Positions 40,501-52,740 are shown, numbered from the stretch's first letter. The stretch: 64,000 bases of DNA from Metopolophium dirhodum (GCF_019925205.1 NC_083566.1:6138001-6202000), one strand, 5' to 3'. Numbers and translations: made by a program. Notes: a model not told the origin generated them from the letters alone.

Positions 40501-42592
40501 ATATTATTTTTAATAGTTTTTTTTTCTTTTTCCTTTAATGCGATGAGACGCCTCTCGAAAACGGTCAGCCGTTGTCGTCATACATTATAATTATAATTTA
40601 TAATATTTACAATATAGTAGGTATATAACTTTGCATACAACAATATATTAGTATTATGTTATTTTTAATGATAATCCACTCGTTATGACCGTCTATTGGT
40701 TCTCAAAGATACGAATGCTCCCAAAAAGTTGTCGACGTTTACCATATATGGGTCTGTTGGTGTAAACTATAGGTATGCAAAGTGAAGGGGTTTTTTTTAT
40801 TAGTAGTATAATTTTTGTTTTTATTATTTATCCGCCGCGTGCCTTATTTAAAAAAAATCCTTGACGTTGTGCTGTTACAAAAATAAAAATTGTTTCGATG
40901 ATACACACACACACAACCGCCTACTCTTTGTTGACTTTCTCCGATTCGTCCTCTTTATTGTGTGTGTCTGTGTGTGTACTCGTTGCTCCGCGATGTGTCG
41001 TCACAATCATATTACACACGCACAAAAGCGGCGGCGAGCGTCCCACGTCCTCGGCTCAACACCAGTAAACATCTCCTCTCACCGCATGCGTTTGTAACTC
41101 CACTCAACTTTCACTCGACAAAAAAATTGAAAAAAAAATAATATAAATACGTTTCATGGTCGAGCGTTTTCAGAGCGGAACTTATGACGGCAGAATTGTG
41201 TAATTTTCGTGAAAATCTCTCTTCCACCCCTATCGCAGTGACTCGGTGGATAAAACGGATAAAACGCGAGGTGGTGACAAATATGTACGCGTCATCGTAT
41301 CGTTGTCGTGCGGCGATCAACGGCGATCGATAAAAACCGTGTTTATGCGTGATTAATATTATGTAGTAATATTCAATACGACTATTTAATAATATATTAC
41401 GAGTAAATATCGTTATCGTTATCGACCAGCCTCGTGTTGATTTGTGTACATACATTATATAATTATCTATTTACCTACGCGCCCGTATTGTCCCACGATA
41501 CTCGCGGAACGAGGGTGTATTATAATAGGTCGTCACGAATGTGAAATATTCAGAATTTTCCAGGAAGAAATTGGAGTGTATCCGATACGTATTATAGGTT
41601 CAATATTGAGTGTTCAATAAGTTACGTGCGAGCCGGTATACCAGCGAAACGTTACGACCCTTATCGGAGTCTAGAGGAATTTCTGTAGCGGAAAACGTTT
41701 TTTGTACAACGTTGAAAAGGTAGAATGTTCGTGAGCGCTTGGTTTAATGCGGTATTTTGCTTAACCGCGGTCGTGGTGTTTGACATAAAAAGTAAATCGT
41801 GATAAGTCGTGATATGAATAATGATAACGATCGGCAAAGGTATAAACAAAGTCAACCACGGTTCTGGTTACTAGAACTAAACAGACCAAACGCTGGATCA
41901 TGGCGTTTGCAATGTTTGCAAATGTTTACAGCTTCGTTTAGCAAACGGACGTTCCGAATTTCTCTGTTATCAAACGTTTGCCGCTACAGAATTTCCTCCA
42001 AGACTTTGATATGAGTCGGTATCGAATTTTCCTTCTTAAAATTCTTGATATCGTTACCTTAATATAGTAGCCAACAGGTATTATGGACCTAACGCTGCAA
42101 CTGATTTTCCGACCGTGTGGCTAGCTAACCATACGTGCAGCGGGTATAACTTTTAATGATAGCTGCAATAAATTAGAAAATTGAATCGTTCATAAACACT
42201 CGCTACCTTTAAACCTATTTAAATTTGTTTTCTGCGGTTAAGTTGGTTGACTCGGTCGTTTACGTAGAAATACTATTCGTTTCGTCGGTACGAGCTGTTT
42301 CGAGTTCTACTATCCGCGCGCCGTTCGCGTATTATTATTAGTTATTACTTATTACATATTAATTCAACTACTCGGACCGAGCGGTGCATGTCCTCATTTC
42401 CTAAAGTTATAATAATGTATTAAAATATAATAATATAATATTATATTATGCGTATACAACGACGTCTGTCGCGCATATTCCGCCACATGTCCGTCCGCCC
42501 GGATGTGTAATGTGTACGTGTGTTGTCGGGTTATACACTCTGGTATTGCCATATTAATAATATATTATAATATAACGAAAACTGGCGGTGCA

Positions 42593-42659
<67 letters not shown>

Positions 42660-45600
42660 ACGTGTGCTTCACTCACCATCATCAACCACTGCACTTCTCG
42701 GGTTTCCGAGTTCTCGTGAGTGTACGGTTTCTCTCTCGCGTACGTTATAACATAATATAATTTATACGTGTGCGTGAGCGCGCCGTATGAATACCACTTC
42801 ATCATCATGTATTTTGTATCTCATGTACCGTCGTCCGTCGACGACAGAGACAATTATTATTATGTCGCCGCGCTTTTGCAGTACGCTCGACTACGCGTTT
42901 TTGTCGTTCGATAACGCATGCTTATTATTATTAGTTTTTTGTTTATTCCAACCGTACGCCGTCGTATATCCACGTCGTGGGTACGTAGAATTTTACTCGT
43001 ATTCGTGTCGGCACAATATCATCATCGTTTTCTCGGCTTGTGTACCTTCGCAGGCCTTCCCCGCTGTTCTCGTGGCGTGTTATACGCGCGCGATTTAGGA
43101 CGCACTGGGAGAAAGTAAAAGTGTATATTATTTTTATTATGATTACCATAACGCCAACCGGAGCATCCCGTTGTCGTCGTCTGTCGGCAATGAACCAGTT
43201 ACGGGTGTAATATAACGGGAGAAAGCGGCTCGAATATAATACGTTACGTGAACGCACGTAACTATGAAACGCGTATATACGTACATATAATATAACGAGC
43301 ACCCGCCCGCCGTCGGTGCTCGAGCGTTGGCGAAATGGCGCGCGGGACGTGGAAGGGGCCTCGCTCGCCGCCCCGTTCACTTTTTTGCAATGACACGATT
43401 TTGGCCGTAATGGATTTTCCACCGCCGCTGCCCAGGCGTGTTAAAAACGAAAAAAATTCTAAATCGCGCGCCGCCCGTAACAACCGACGTTTTTATTTTC
43501 AACGGGAAACCCAGCCGGCTATACGAGAGCCGCTTGCAGAGCTCGTCACGCTTTTTATTATGTTTTATACTTTTCCGTCGAATACTGCTCGACACTATAT
43601 ATAGTTAGGTATTATTAATTCCATCATAACCGATTCCGCCTTTCCGGGAGACACTAAACAGTTAGTTGGGGGTTGTGTACTTATTATTATTACATTAGCT
43701 CGACTGCTGGTTATGTGTTTGCTGTTGTTACCACGCCTCGCCTGCCGAACGAGGAAAACCGCCTCCATGACTAAATTTTCCCGCGTTACGGCCCAATACG
43801 TGTGTTTTACACCGGCATCGTCACTGCGGCCTTTAATCGACGAGCATCTGCTCAGACCAAATGCTTCAGCTGTAGCCCTACGATATAAAATGCGTTTGCA
43901 AGACACGTACTTAAATTCTAGGGTTTCGTTTTTAATTGCCGCTAGTCAAATTTAAACTGGTGGCGTCCGGTCGATAAGCATTATACACATTATTATAATA
44001 TAGATCCGTATATAGCTCTCTCATTAAAACGCGTCTCTGCTGCAGCTTATACGTCGTAATAATACCATTATACACACGGCGGCGGCCCCCCTCAAGCGTA
44101 TGGTACACGCCACCGGAAAAAAGTTCCCGATTCCCCGACGGGAATGAGTCACGCGCGGCGCGCAAAAAATGGACCCCGCGTGCTGCATATACGCGCCGTG
44201 CGAATCAATACCGCGCGCGCAGAGTCCTTTTTTTCGTGAGCCCATCCTCGCTCCCCCTCCTCCGGAGATCGTTAAACCCGCGTCAACGGACGAAGCCGTG
44301 GGGACGGCAATCCATTGCCACGCACATACATTATAATGTATTATTATGTATTCCCAGTGTACATTATTGTTGTTGTGCTGCTGTGGTATATGGTAATAAT
44401 ATATATGAACGCGAAAGCCGCGTGCCGCGCACCCCTTTGACCGGAGCACCGCCCCCACTGCCTTTGACGCTGCTGCTGTTCATTGACCCCGCGTCAACGG
44501 CCTTTATGCCCAGAGTTTGTTGTGTATTATTCGATTAAATGATTCGAAGTGCGCTCTCTAATAAGAAATCAGCCTCGGTGGGGCTGCTGCAGCATGCGCC
44601 GCCTGTCCGTTAAAAGGGTCGCTGTCCGGGTCTCCGCTTACAATACGGCCAAACTTCAGTCTCGTGGGCAACAAAAAAATTCCCATTAGAAATTCATTTA
44701 ACTGCAGAGTTACATAATTTGGGTTCTAATTTGGTTGTGGTTCTCGATAATATTTCGTTTCACTGTATAGTGAATTAACAAAAAAAATTTGCAGGTATTA
44801 TCATTATTTGTTATACGATTTCCAATTTTCAGACATTTAACGCGGTTATAGCAACAATTAATTGTGTTATACTGACAATACGTACATGAATACTTCTATA
44901 TACATATGTGTGGTTTAGTAGTTATACATATATGCAAATTAAATGTAAAACGGTAGATTTAGTAAAATGATAAGTATACTAAATAGTCCAACATACTGAA
45001 TTTTCCAATTTCGTTATGTTTTTTTATTTGTATGTCGTGGCCCACGAAACACCAAATTTGAAACACCGTGGTGAGGACGTACAATTCGGCCACAATATAG
45101 TATATTATTTGTTTTGTTACCACGATTCGGATGCAGCCTGATGACGATATTACGACGTAATCGTACGACTTCCATTGCGGCCAGCGGAAATACCATTTCC
45201 CGCCTGCACAGTCAGAGTGAAAACCGCAAAACAACATTATATAAATCGTTGCCGAGAATCCCGTCTATAGTATCCCTCGATCAAATTTCGGGTCTATTAT
45301 ATGACGAATTTTAAGCGCATTCCATATTGTAGTTTCGGTTCGTTTCATCCGGGGACTGTGTATATACTTTTGTGTGCGCGCATTGCGTATATATTCACCT
45401 GGTTAGGTATAATATTCTACATCACTTTCACTGGTTTTCACAACAGAGCTCGCTCGCGCCACCGTCGCCAAAGTAATAATATGTATTTACCTATTAATAT
45501 ACAACAATAAAAACTAAGACGGCGCCGTCGCTGGTAATAGTCTGTTATAATATTTTATAGACACATATTATTATAGTTTTTTTTATACTCGACGTGGTCT

Positions 45601-48600
45601 AAATGGGTGATTTTACTGTGTCCATATTTTCGATTTTAAATAGCACGTATCTATATATTATAATATACGGTTGGTCTGCGCTATTATATGGCGTATTGTA
45701 TGGTGAAAATATCGAAGCAGAAAATGATTTTCGAATTTTCTGCATTTTTAGTGCCGTTGTGTGATTGTTGTACGCGCGTACGCGTGTGGTGATAGTACTT
45801 TATGTGTTATGTCCTTGACGACTTGTTACTTTTTGTAATGGTGATTTTTTTCCTTCTTTTCTGTACCTTCTAAACGTGTGCTAAATGTACCTCGGACCTC
45901 TACTTACCACCTGCCCAGCCGGTATATTATACTATACGTATGGTAAGACCGCTGGTAAGAGTATTATTTACTGCAGATAACGGAGACGATCGTTTTAGAA
46001 ATGGAAAGTTGACCGTTTTCGAGGCACAATATAATCAACGTAATATATTTATAATTGAAGATTACATTTTTTTGAGCGCCTGCTGCAACACGGCTGCCGC
46101 TGCGACGGCCTCGACACGTGTCCGAGGACACTGCAAATATTCATCAAATTACGCTCGCGCGTCCAGGTGGTGTCCCCTTTAATTTCGTATTTTCAAGTGT
46201 AAATGTTCAGCCAATTTCGTTGATTATATCGCTGGTTATATAAATACACTGATACTACCTATATATACTATAATGGTAGTGTGCAGGCGCGAGTTTGCAC
46301 ATTTTTACGTCCTCCAGGACATTCAAGGATGTGGCCCTCGACGGACACGCGGCTAAATGTTCACGTATTTACCGATGGCGTTTAAAACAATGTTGTGACT
46401 TGTGTTTGCGGATTATTATTATTATTATGACCAATGAGCAAATTAGCGCTTTCAATGTCATCCGATTCTAAAATCAGGTCAAATAGCGGTGCAATCGCTG
46501 CGGTGGTGGACGTGAGGTGTTGAGTACGCGGACCAAGTATATAGTGCACTGCTATGACCGGCGCACAGAGTTTATTTATTTATTACATTATTTTCATACA
46601 ATCTATACTACGAGAAAAGTTCAACGAAGTCAACGAGGGAGAAAAAAATCGATCAACGTCCGTTTATCTAGTGTATAATTTTTGTTTCGTCATTGGCCCG
46701 CCGCAGCAGCGTTCAAGAGGAAAGATTGTTGTTACTTGTATTAATTATTCTCCTTTTAATCATCAATTTTTAATTTTCGCCAACAATAATATTATTATAT
46801 TAATGCACACACTATTGAATACAATAATATACAATGTTATACATTCCGTTTGACCTTGAGCGCGTGTGAAATCGATTTATTTTCTTCGCGTATCCAATCT
46901 TTGAATATTGTACCTTGACTTTGAAACTGATGTGTTTTTTCGTAATATAATTGTTATATACTTAATATTGTTATTACGGTCGTTTGTGTGATTTTGTAGG
47001 ACGTAAAAGTTCAGCACACCATGGCATAACATATCCGTGTATAGTAGTTGATCGTAATAACTACTAACAAGTAGAGATATTGATAATATTATATTTATCA
47101 AACATTGAGGCGCACGCTATCTCGTCCAACCTTTAAAATGTTTAAGTCTGTTGTATGGACAAGAAACTTGTTGCGCAACCAGTTAGAATTCCTTTTCCCA
47201 ATGACGTCGAATAACAAATATGTACATTTTCTCAAAAAAAAAACCTCTGCAGTGATGTTAATTGTTTTAACATGTCAATTGCATAACATTAAATTTGTGA
47301 GGAATCCATTATTTTTACAGGTTTATACTACAATACTTACCTACATTAAAATCTTATTTATTATATTATATTAATAAAATATATAATATAACGTACGCGT
47401 CTGAGCTATACGCGAAAATTAAATTGATTTAACACTTACCGAATAATCAGAGCTAACAAATAGTATTTCCATTTTCCGGGAAATATATTTTATTTAGAAA
47501 GAAATTATAAAATTATAAATTCAAGGAAAATCTTATGAAATTGCATAATTTATTATTAAACACTATTTTAATAGGTACCGAAATGGACCTTTATATTATT
47601 TAACTTAATGTAATATTGTTGATTGTAATTACCTATGTTCTCTTTAAAATAACTTTTTATAATAAGATTTCAATTTTCTTTAATTACCATGTCATAAATA
47701 TTCCAATTTACTAAATATTTAATATGTTAATTGCCGCGATAGCGTTAAGTGCCGTAAATTACTTAACGCCTCAATGTATTATATTATTATTATACGAGGT
47801 TTTCAATCCGTCTATAGCACCCATGTCGTGTACGTTCATAGGTGCTGATTTTGAATACTTTTAAGTCGTATACTTATGTATACATAATATATTATAATCT
47901 ACTTCAGTACACTCACGGCAATCCATAGTTTAAGTACTCAATATTAATTCGATCAACCTAACCTCAACTAATATCCAATACAATATTTAATATATTATAT
48001 ATTAGTATATAGTAGTGTAGATATACCAAGTAGTACTACGCTTAGTAGCACATACGTCTCTTGTGTACATATACTTGATTTGATAACCCATCGTTAACCC
48101 ATAAGCCTTACTCTTTACTAATGGTTTGAAATTTTTGATTTTCCAGACTGAAGGGCACCGGTGGCAGTGCTCTGGGTGGTGCGAGCAGCGCATTAGTAGG
48201 CACCAGCGGCAATCTTGGCGCGGCAGCAGCCGCTGCTGTGCTTAGCGGCGGTAGCAGTCGCGTGACGTCGTCGGGCGTTGAGCTCAGGGAGCTCAGGCGC
48301 CACAACTACAAGGCTTCCGTGTCGGTGCTGTCGCACCTGAACAAAGGCAACGCCGCTTCGCCGTACGTCAGCATCGGAGGAGGACACCGACAACGGACCA
48401 GAGCCCACCGGGCCATGAACATGGGCCAGAAAATATCTAGTGAGTTTAATAATATTCGAAACGGTGCAGTAGGTGGTATTATCAAGGATAAAGAGTTATG
48501 CTGGCACTTGCTGCGAAAACAACAGCTAACCGCTCAACCCTCAAATTCCAACCCCTAAATATGATCAGGTCTGCTCGATCGCCACTCCGGATACATCACT

Positions 48601-51157
48601 GCGATAATAATATATGTTATATTACATTTGTGGCGCTGTTATTCGTCATCATCGAGGACGGCGATGGGCTCAATCGACTTTTAGCCGCGGCCTTTTGTTT
48701 TTCGTTTCCGCCCACGGTTTAATAATAATTTTTGGCGTGCATAGTGTCCAGCTATATATGATGCAGTTTTTTATTATTATTCTTTTACGAATCCCGTGGA
48801 CCTATAATATACAGTTATACGGATACGAAGGGTGCAACCGGGAAAACCGCGCCCCGCCGTTGTTCCGTCGCTCCCACCCTCCACGAAATCCGGTCCGACG
48901 CCGCCGCGAGTGATTTTGCCGACCACATTCACAGTCCAAATTGTCCGTCTGCCGTCGTCGCGTGTGTTATGTCCGACCAGTGGTCTTATAAACGTGATGT
49001 ATATACAGAGTGCTCTGAAAATGCGTGTGCCGCGTGTAATCGACGTATAGTTGTATAGTTTAATCAGTTTGTTCGGAAAGGCCACTTCTCTGGTCATTAT
49101 TAACGGTTCGCATAAAACGATAATATTCTATCTTTAGTTGGGTCGTCCGAAAATCGTCAAGCGGAGGATTTAAAGATAGGGAAAAACGAGTTTTCTTATC
49201 GGACTAGTCAACCGCTGGCTGGTGTTTTGAGTATCGTTCGTCACGGTGCACACCACCAACGCATCTAACCAGGGTCGACACACAATCGTCGTTCTGTGTC
49301 AGCCGTTGAATAACTCTCTTCGAAATAAATACATATGTCTCAAACACTGCCGACCGTTTTCCGTTTATAATAAACTACGTTTGTCTCTCTGTGAATCTCT
49401 AGCGGACGCGCGTGCGTCGTTTTCGAAAGTTATCGGTGTACGTTTTTTGTCACCGCGTGTATATAATTTCGGTGTATTTTTATTGTTGTTATTTGTCGTC
49501 ATTGTTTTCGTTTTAAATATTCCATTTCGTTGATTGCCACACGCATTTTTATTACATAACAATAATACCTATACCCGGCGAACCTCGCGAGACATGACCA
49601 ACAACGGAACGGTGGCACCCGCCGCAGTCGAAGGCGCCGCTGACAACACCACCGCCTTAGGTAAAAGTAAGTGAAACCATACCACGGCATAAGGAGAGAC
49701 AACGCGTCCAATTCGAAATCGCGCGATCTTCTACCACGACCGCGTGTTTGTTGTGTTGTGCGCGAAGGCCGTTTTCACCCGAAACGCCGCGCTCGGTACG
49801 AAACGTTTTCATAGTGTTTTAGGCGACTACGATGCCGTCGACAGTCGAGAGAACGACCACCCTCCCCCCTCCCATCGTTCATCTCTAACCACCTAAACTA
49901 CGCACTGCTATATTATACCTTTGGGTGTTGTACTATATTATACTAATTATGTATTATCTAATCGTCATTCGCTTCGTGTGTTTCAGGTGGAGTTAAAACT
50001 GTTAGCCGCGAAAGTGCGCAACCATACAAGCCTGTAGTACCCAGAGAGCTGGCCCAAGATTTTGCCCGTCCGGCCAGATTAGACATACTATTAGACATGC
50101 CGCCGGCGTCGAAAGAAATGCAAATCAAACACGGTTGGAACGCGGAGGATAGGTCTCTAAACATATTTGTCAAGGTAATGAATAATATATCATATACATT
50201 GTTTATATAATAATATGTATTCTGTCGTAGTGTATTACCCATCGCACTATACCGTCAGTGTCTTGTAATAATCGTGCTTTTATCGTTCGTTTACAGGAAG
50301 AAGACAAACTGACATTCCACAGGCATCCGGTAGCCCAGAGTACCGATTGCATCAGAGGTAAGACTGGCTTGACCAAAGGTCTGCACGTGTGGGAAGTAAA
50401 CTGGTCGACCAGGCAACGCGGAACGCACGCAGTGGTCGGCGTCGCGACACAAGATGCACCTCTGCACTCTGTCGGTTATCAGAGTTTGGTGGGAAGTAAC
50501 GACCAGTCATGGGGCTGGGATTTAGGGCGTAACAAATTGTACCACGATTCGAAAAGCTACGACGGCATTACGTATCCGGCCTTGCTCAAGCCCGACGAGA
50601 CGTTTATAGTGCCAGATAAATTTTTAGGTACGTATAGTAACACCTCGCGCCGTGAACGAGAGTATTATTTTGGTGATCCTTGAGACACCTGAGATGATCT
50701 TCATACACTACTGACGTCAATGCCTGTGCAATAATTATTATATCATGTCTTTATTTTTTTTGTTTACAGTCGTTTTGGATATGGACGAGGGAACACTATC
50801 CTTTGTCGTAGACGGCCAGTATTTGGGCGTAGCGTTTAGAGGCCTCAAGGGGCGGAAATTATTCCCAATTGTCAGCGCTGTTTGGGGTCACTGTGAAATT
50901 ACGATGAAATACATCGGCGGACTAGATCGTAAGTATAGTGCCAGCCAGTTCAGCTGACTTGACTCAGTGACGTTGCCATATGATCATATATTAATAAAAT
51001 ATTGTTTTTTGTTGCAGCTGAACCTTTACCGCTGATGGACCTATGTAGACGAGTCATTAGACAACGAATCGGTAAACAATACCTAGAAGAACGCGTCATG
51101 GACTTGAACCTGCCGCAATCTCTAAGCGTTTACTTATTATACCGGGACAGGAGATAA
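28774..51157 (+). CDS. gus: Protein gustavus / SPSB1-4 homologue (SPRY domain and SOCS box), long isoform, seven coding exons
   Basis: Coding exons are 28774-29309, 39091-39168, 48147-48439, 49987-50174, 50297-50627, 50770-50928 and 51018-51157. All borders are GT..AG with matching phase, giving 1725 bases (574 residues plus stop). The C-terminal 278 residues, from an internal MGQKISSG, match the full length of Drosophila Gustavus and vertebrate SPSB1: a short leader, the SPRY/B30.2 domain (blocks DKLTFHRHPVAQSTD, RQRGTHAVVGVAT, SWGWDLGRNKLYHD, LDMDEGTLSF, VWGHCEI) and a SOCS box (PLPLMDLCRRVIRQRIG). SPSB proteins are cytoplasmic substrate receptors of Elongin B/C-Cullin5 ubiquitin ligases. 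In Drosophila, Gustavus binds Vasa and acts in pole-plasm assembly. The roughly 300 residues before MGQKIS are not found in the short family members. At least one alternative first exon (49594-49666) bypasses them. Core identity is very secure. The exact long N terminus is inferred from splice phase and open frame. Confidence 0.9.
31954..31989. repeat. (AG)n microsatellite in gus intron 1
   Basis: An almost uninterrupted AG run of about 15-17 units, broken once by a T near 31981. Confidence 0.9.
35296..35497 (+). other. gus: Candidate alternative first exon of gus within intron 1
   Basis: An initiator-like TCAGT at 35296-35300 lies in a CpG-rich patch. An ATG at 35445 then opens a short frame (MNRDYHTVRAQMSTLFP) ending exactly at a consensus donor GTAAGT (35498). 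The exon leaves two bases (CC), which is the phase exon 2 requires. Joining gives a Pro codon and continues into SVYLGLDEES, for a protein of 413 residues. A phase match alone has a one-in-three chance, but the start, consensus donor and promoter-like context together make this a reasonable alternative 5' exon. No transcript evidence is available here. Confidence 0.45.
35970..36002 (+). promoter_or_regulatory. TATA plus initiator arrangement inside gus intron 1
   Basis: TATATAG begins at 35970 and an initiator-like TCAGAT at 35997 places the candidate start at 35999, about 29 bases downstream. That is the canonical spacing. The surroundings are CpG-rich. No coding first exon with a convincing donor follows, so the product could be an untranslated leader exon, a non-coding RNA, or nothing. 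Confidence 0.3.
39091..39168 (+). CDS. gus: gus coding exon 2 (78-nt exon of the long N terminus)
   Basis: The acceptor TTTGTTTCAG follows a 20-base T tract and the donor is GTGAGT. The single open frame reads SVYLGLDEESYASIKD and ends ..EFWNLIG. The frame enters with one base and leaves with two, matching exon 1 (or the exon at 35445) and exon 3. There is no methionine, so an upstream exon is required. The acidic, helix-prone composition differs sharply from the surrounding intron and supports real coding function. Confidence 0.75.
39881..39914. repeat. (AG)n microsatellite in gus intron 2
   Basis: An AG run of about 16 units with one T substitution, just downstream of gus exon 2. Confidence 0.9.
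42595..42655. repeat. (GT)n microsatellite, about 30 units
   Basis: A pure alternating GT tract of 61 bases inside gus intron 2, the longest dinucleotide repeat in the window. It is likely length-polymorphic and able to adopt Z-DNA. Confidence 0.95.
48147..48439 (+). CDS. gus: gus coding exon 3 (Gly/Ser/Ala-rich linker and MGQKIS start)
   Basis: The acceptor is TTTTCCAG and the donor A/GTGAGT. The frame encodes a Gly/Ser/Ala-rich segment with an AAAAAA run, then ELRELRRHNYKASVSVLSHL, then RAMNMGQKIS. The internal ATG at 48421 corresponds to residue 1 of the classical Gustavus/SPSB1 protein (MGQKISGG / MGQKVTGG), so a transcript starting within this exon would yield the conserved 278-residue form. 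The basic stretch HRQRTRAHR just before it is notable. Its two inner splice phases agree with exons 2 and 4. Confidence 0.85.
48440..49986 (+). other. gus intron 3 with an internal alternative first exon
   Basis: About 1.5 kb, CpG-richer than introns 1 and 2 in its middle (48.8-49.8 kb). It contains the alternative first exon at 49594-49666, whose promoter presumably lies at about 49.1-49.5 kb. It ends TTTCAG at 49986. Confidence 0.7.
49594..49666 (+). CDS. gus: gus alternative first coding exon (short isoform)
   Basis: An ATG at 49594 opens MTNNGTVAPAAVEGAADNTT ALGK and ends at consensus donor GTAAGT (49667). It leaves a single A, exactly as exon 3 does, so joining to 49987 gives Ser-Gly-Val-Lys. 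Total coding length with exons 4-7 is 891 bases (296 residues). The acidic/alanine-rich leader replaces both the long extension and MGQKIS. The GC-rich codon use, good donor, correct phase and proximity to the conserved exons make this a strong candidate for an alternative promoter/first exon. Confidence 0.7.
49987..50174 (+). CDS. gus: gus coding exon 4 (start of conserved core)
   Basis: The acceptor is TTTCAG and the donor GTAATG. It encodes VKTVSRESAQPYKPVVPREL, followed by LDILLDMPPASKEMQIKHGW and NAEDRSLNIFVK. This is the family leader and the beginning of the SPRY fold, with LDMPP and DRSLNIFVK nearly invariant from Drosophila to vertebrate SPSB1. It leaves in phase 0 into exon 5. Confidence 0.95.
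50297..50627 (+). CDS. gus: gus coding exon 5 (main SPRY domain)
   Basis: It encodes DKLTFHRHPVAQSTDCIRGK, GLHVWEVNW, RQRGTHAVVGVAT, DAPLHSVGYQSLVGSNDQSW, GWDLGRNKLYHD and ETFIVPDKFL. In SPSB structures these loops form the pocket that binds the (D/E)(I/L)NNN degron of Vasa-type substrates. The Trp/Tyr/Gly residues expected there are intact. The donor is G/GTACGT in phase 1. Confidence 0.96.
50770..50928 (+). CDS. gus: gus coding exon 6 (end of SPRY domain)
   Basis: It begins after TTTACAG and reads VVLDMDEGTLSFVVDGQYLG, then VAFRGLKGRKLFPIVSAVWG and HCEITMKYIGGLD. This matches the family without gaps. The donor C/GTAAGT leaves one base that completes the Pro codon of GLDPEPLPLMD. Confidence 0.96.
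51018..51157 (+). CDS. gus: gus coding exon 7 (SOCS box and stop)
   Basis: The acceptor is TTGTTGCAG. It encodes EPLPLMDLCRRVIRQRIG, the BC-box (L..xCxxx(V/I)) that contacts Elongin B/C, and ends with LNLPQSLSVYLLYRDRR and TAA at 51155-51157. Drosophila Gustavus ends YLLYKNRR and vertebrate SPSB1 ends YLLYQ, so the terminus is complete. Confidence 0.95.
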
Positions 51158-52380
51158 CGGGGCCAGCAGCCGCGCCGAAAATATTGATCAACAGATCTCA
51201 AACGTCGATCCGATTCCTCCCCTACTTATCTGTCCTATCCCCGCCCTGTCGACTCAACACCATCTCCTCACCCACCCACTAATCACCCGTATCTCCTCTA
51301 CCTCAGGCCAGTAACCGCGACGTTCGCTAACTAGTCTCCCTCCTCCTCGTGATCCCTCGTTCAAGTTTCCCTTAGTAACACCCTTACCCCACCCACCCAT
51401 GTAAATAATACTCGATGCAAACCCCTTCCCTATCCCAATTAAATTACACAAACACGAAACTTTAAGTAACGACTGATGTATCAAGTGTCAAGATAGTTTT
51501 TTTTAATATATTAATTAATTTAAGGTTTAGGAAAAAAAATTGAAGATAAACTTTTGTACAAAGTCCATAAAATGCCTATTCGGTATTATAAGAGAAAGAA
51601 ATTAAGCGCGCAACGTAAATACCGCGTATAATTTTCAACTTGTGAATTATATTATTCTTTTTTTTTTTTATTATTAAAATTAATTTCAATCCTGGTTTAC
51701 TTGTACTATATAATTATACGCGCGTGCTAAGGACAATGAAATCTTTTTTTTACCAGTTTTTGACTAATTATTTGTATATAACTACAAGTTACATGTTTTT
51801 TTCCTCGTCATTGTTTTTATATCACAAATAAATTATGTTTTGTAACTGAAATGTTCTTGGTATATTATATTCGGAAACTGTTTATTATTATATTATTATT
51901 ATTATTATTATTTTTTTTTTTTTTGTAGTAACAAATCTATAACTACACTTTCTTTATGCGAGTTAAAAAATTAGTTTTTCATTTATTATTATTTTTTTTA
52001 GTTGTTTAATAGAAGAAAAAAAAATGTTATTGTTTTGCGAAAATTGCGCTCCCAAAATTTTCTTTGGCAGAACGTTCAACACCGCTTATTCTGTTGATGA
52101 AAACGATATTATGAAAAGACATTTAATATTAAACATACATTTAAAAATGAAAAAAAAAATAAATGTAGACTAATATTTAATTTATATATGGAACGTTTGT
52201 AAATAAGTTAATACGTTTTGTTTATTTTTATTTTTATTTTTTTTTTTCAACGATAAATTTGTTGGCTGACAGCAAAACTCGTTTTGTGATAGATACGACT
52301 TAAGTAAAATATAATATATATAAAAATATATTTTTTTTTTACATTTCAGTTTCTCGAAAAAATAAAATAAACCAATTGAT
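51158..52380 (+). other. Probable gus 3' UTR and polyadenylation region
   Basis: Non-coding DNA after the gus stop is C-rich to about 51.45 kb, then AT-rich. Candidate polyadenylation hexamers AATAAA are at 51827-51832 and 52361-52366, each followed by T-rich sequence. A 3' UTR of 0.7-1.2 kb is implied, perhaps with two alternative ends. The 3' boundary is inferred only from these signals. Confidence 0.5.
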
Positions 52381-52740
52381 TTGTAAATACATTTTTCTCC
52401 TGTGTAACTGTTTGAAACGTTAAGTACGAGACAATATATTCGAATATATAAAACAATATTTTCTAAGAAAAAGAATTTGCATTACAATATTGTTACCATA
52501 TTATTTAACGTTCAGGTACTACACAATTTTATGTTTTTTTTTTTTTTTGAGTAAACATTTATTTGGGCACATGTTTTAGTTAAAATTTGTACGCGTTTGT
52601 TTAGCCAGTTGGCAGATTTTTGAGTGTTGATTTCTGCAGTTAATTATCTTCTTTTTTTATTGAAAGAATGCAAAACTAAAACAATAATTAGCCTTGAATG
52701 TATATTTTGTAAAAGATAATTTCGGAAAATGTGCAAAAGG

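Larger units (their letters stand above)
39169..48146 (+). other. gus intron 2 (about 9.0 kb)
   Basis: No independent gene supported. CpG-rich stretches occur at about 39.2-39.7 and 43.2-44.6 kb, where overlapping frames on both strands reach 80-140 codons but show no family signature. It contains (AG)n at about 39881-39914 and a long (GT)n at 42595-42655. The rest is AT-rich. Confidence 0.65.

Noticed and set aside
42554..42808. Open frames through the GT microsatellite (His-Thr or Cys-Val repeats)
   Set aside because: They are artefacts of the dinucleotide repeat.
43262..44538. Several 70-159-codon overlapping frames in gus intron 2
   Set aside because: They occur on both strands in CpG-rich DNA where stops are rare. 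None has a domain, splice pattern or agreement with the gus phases.
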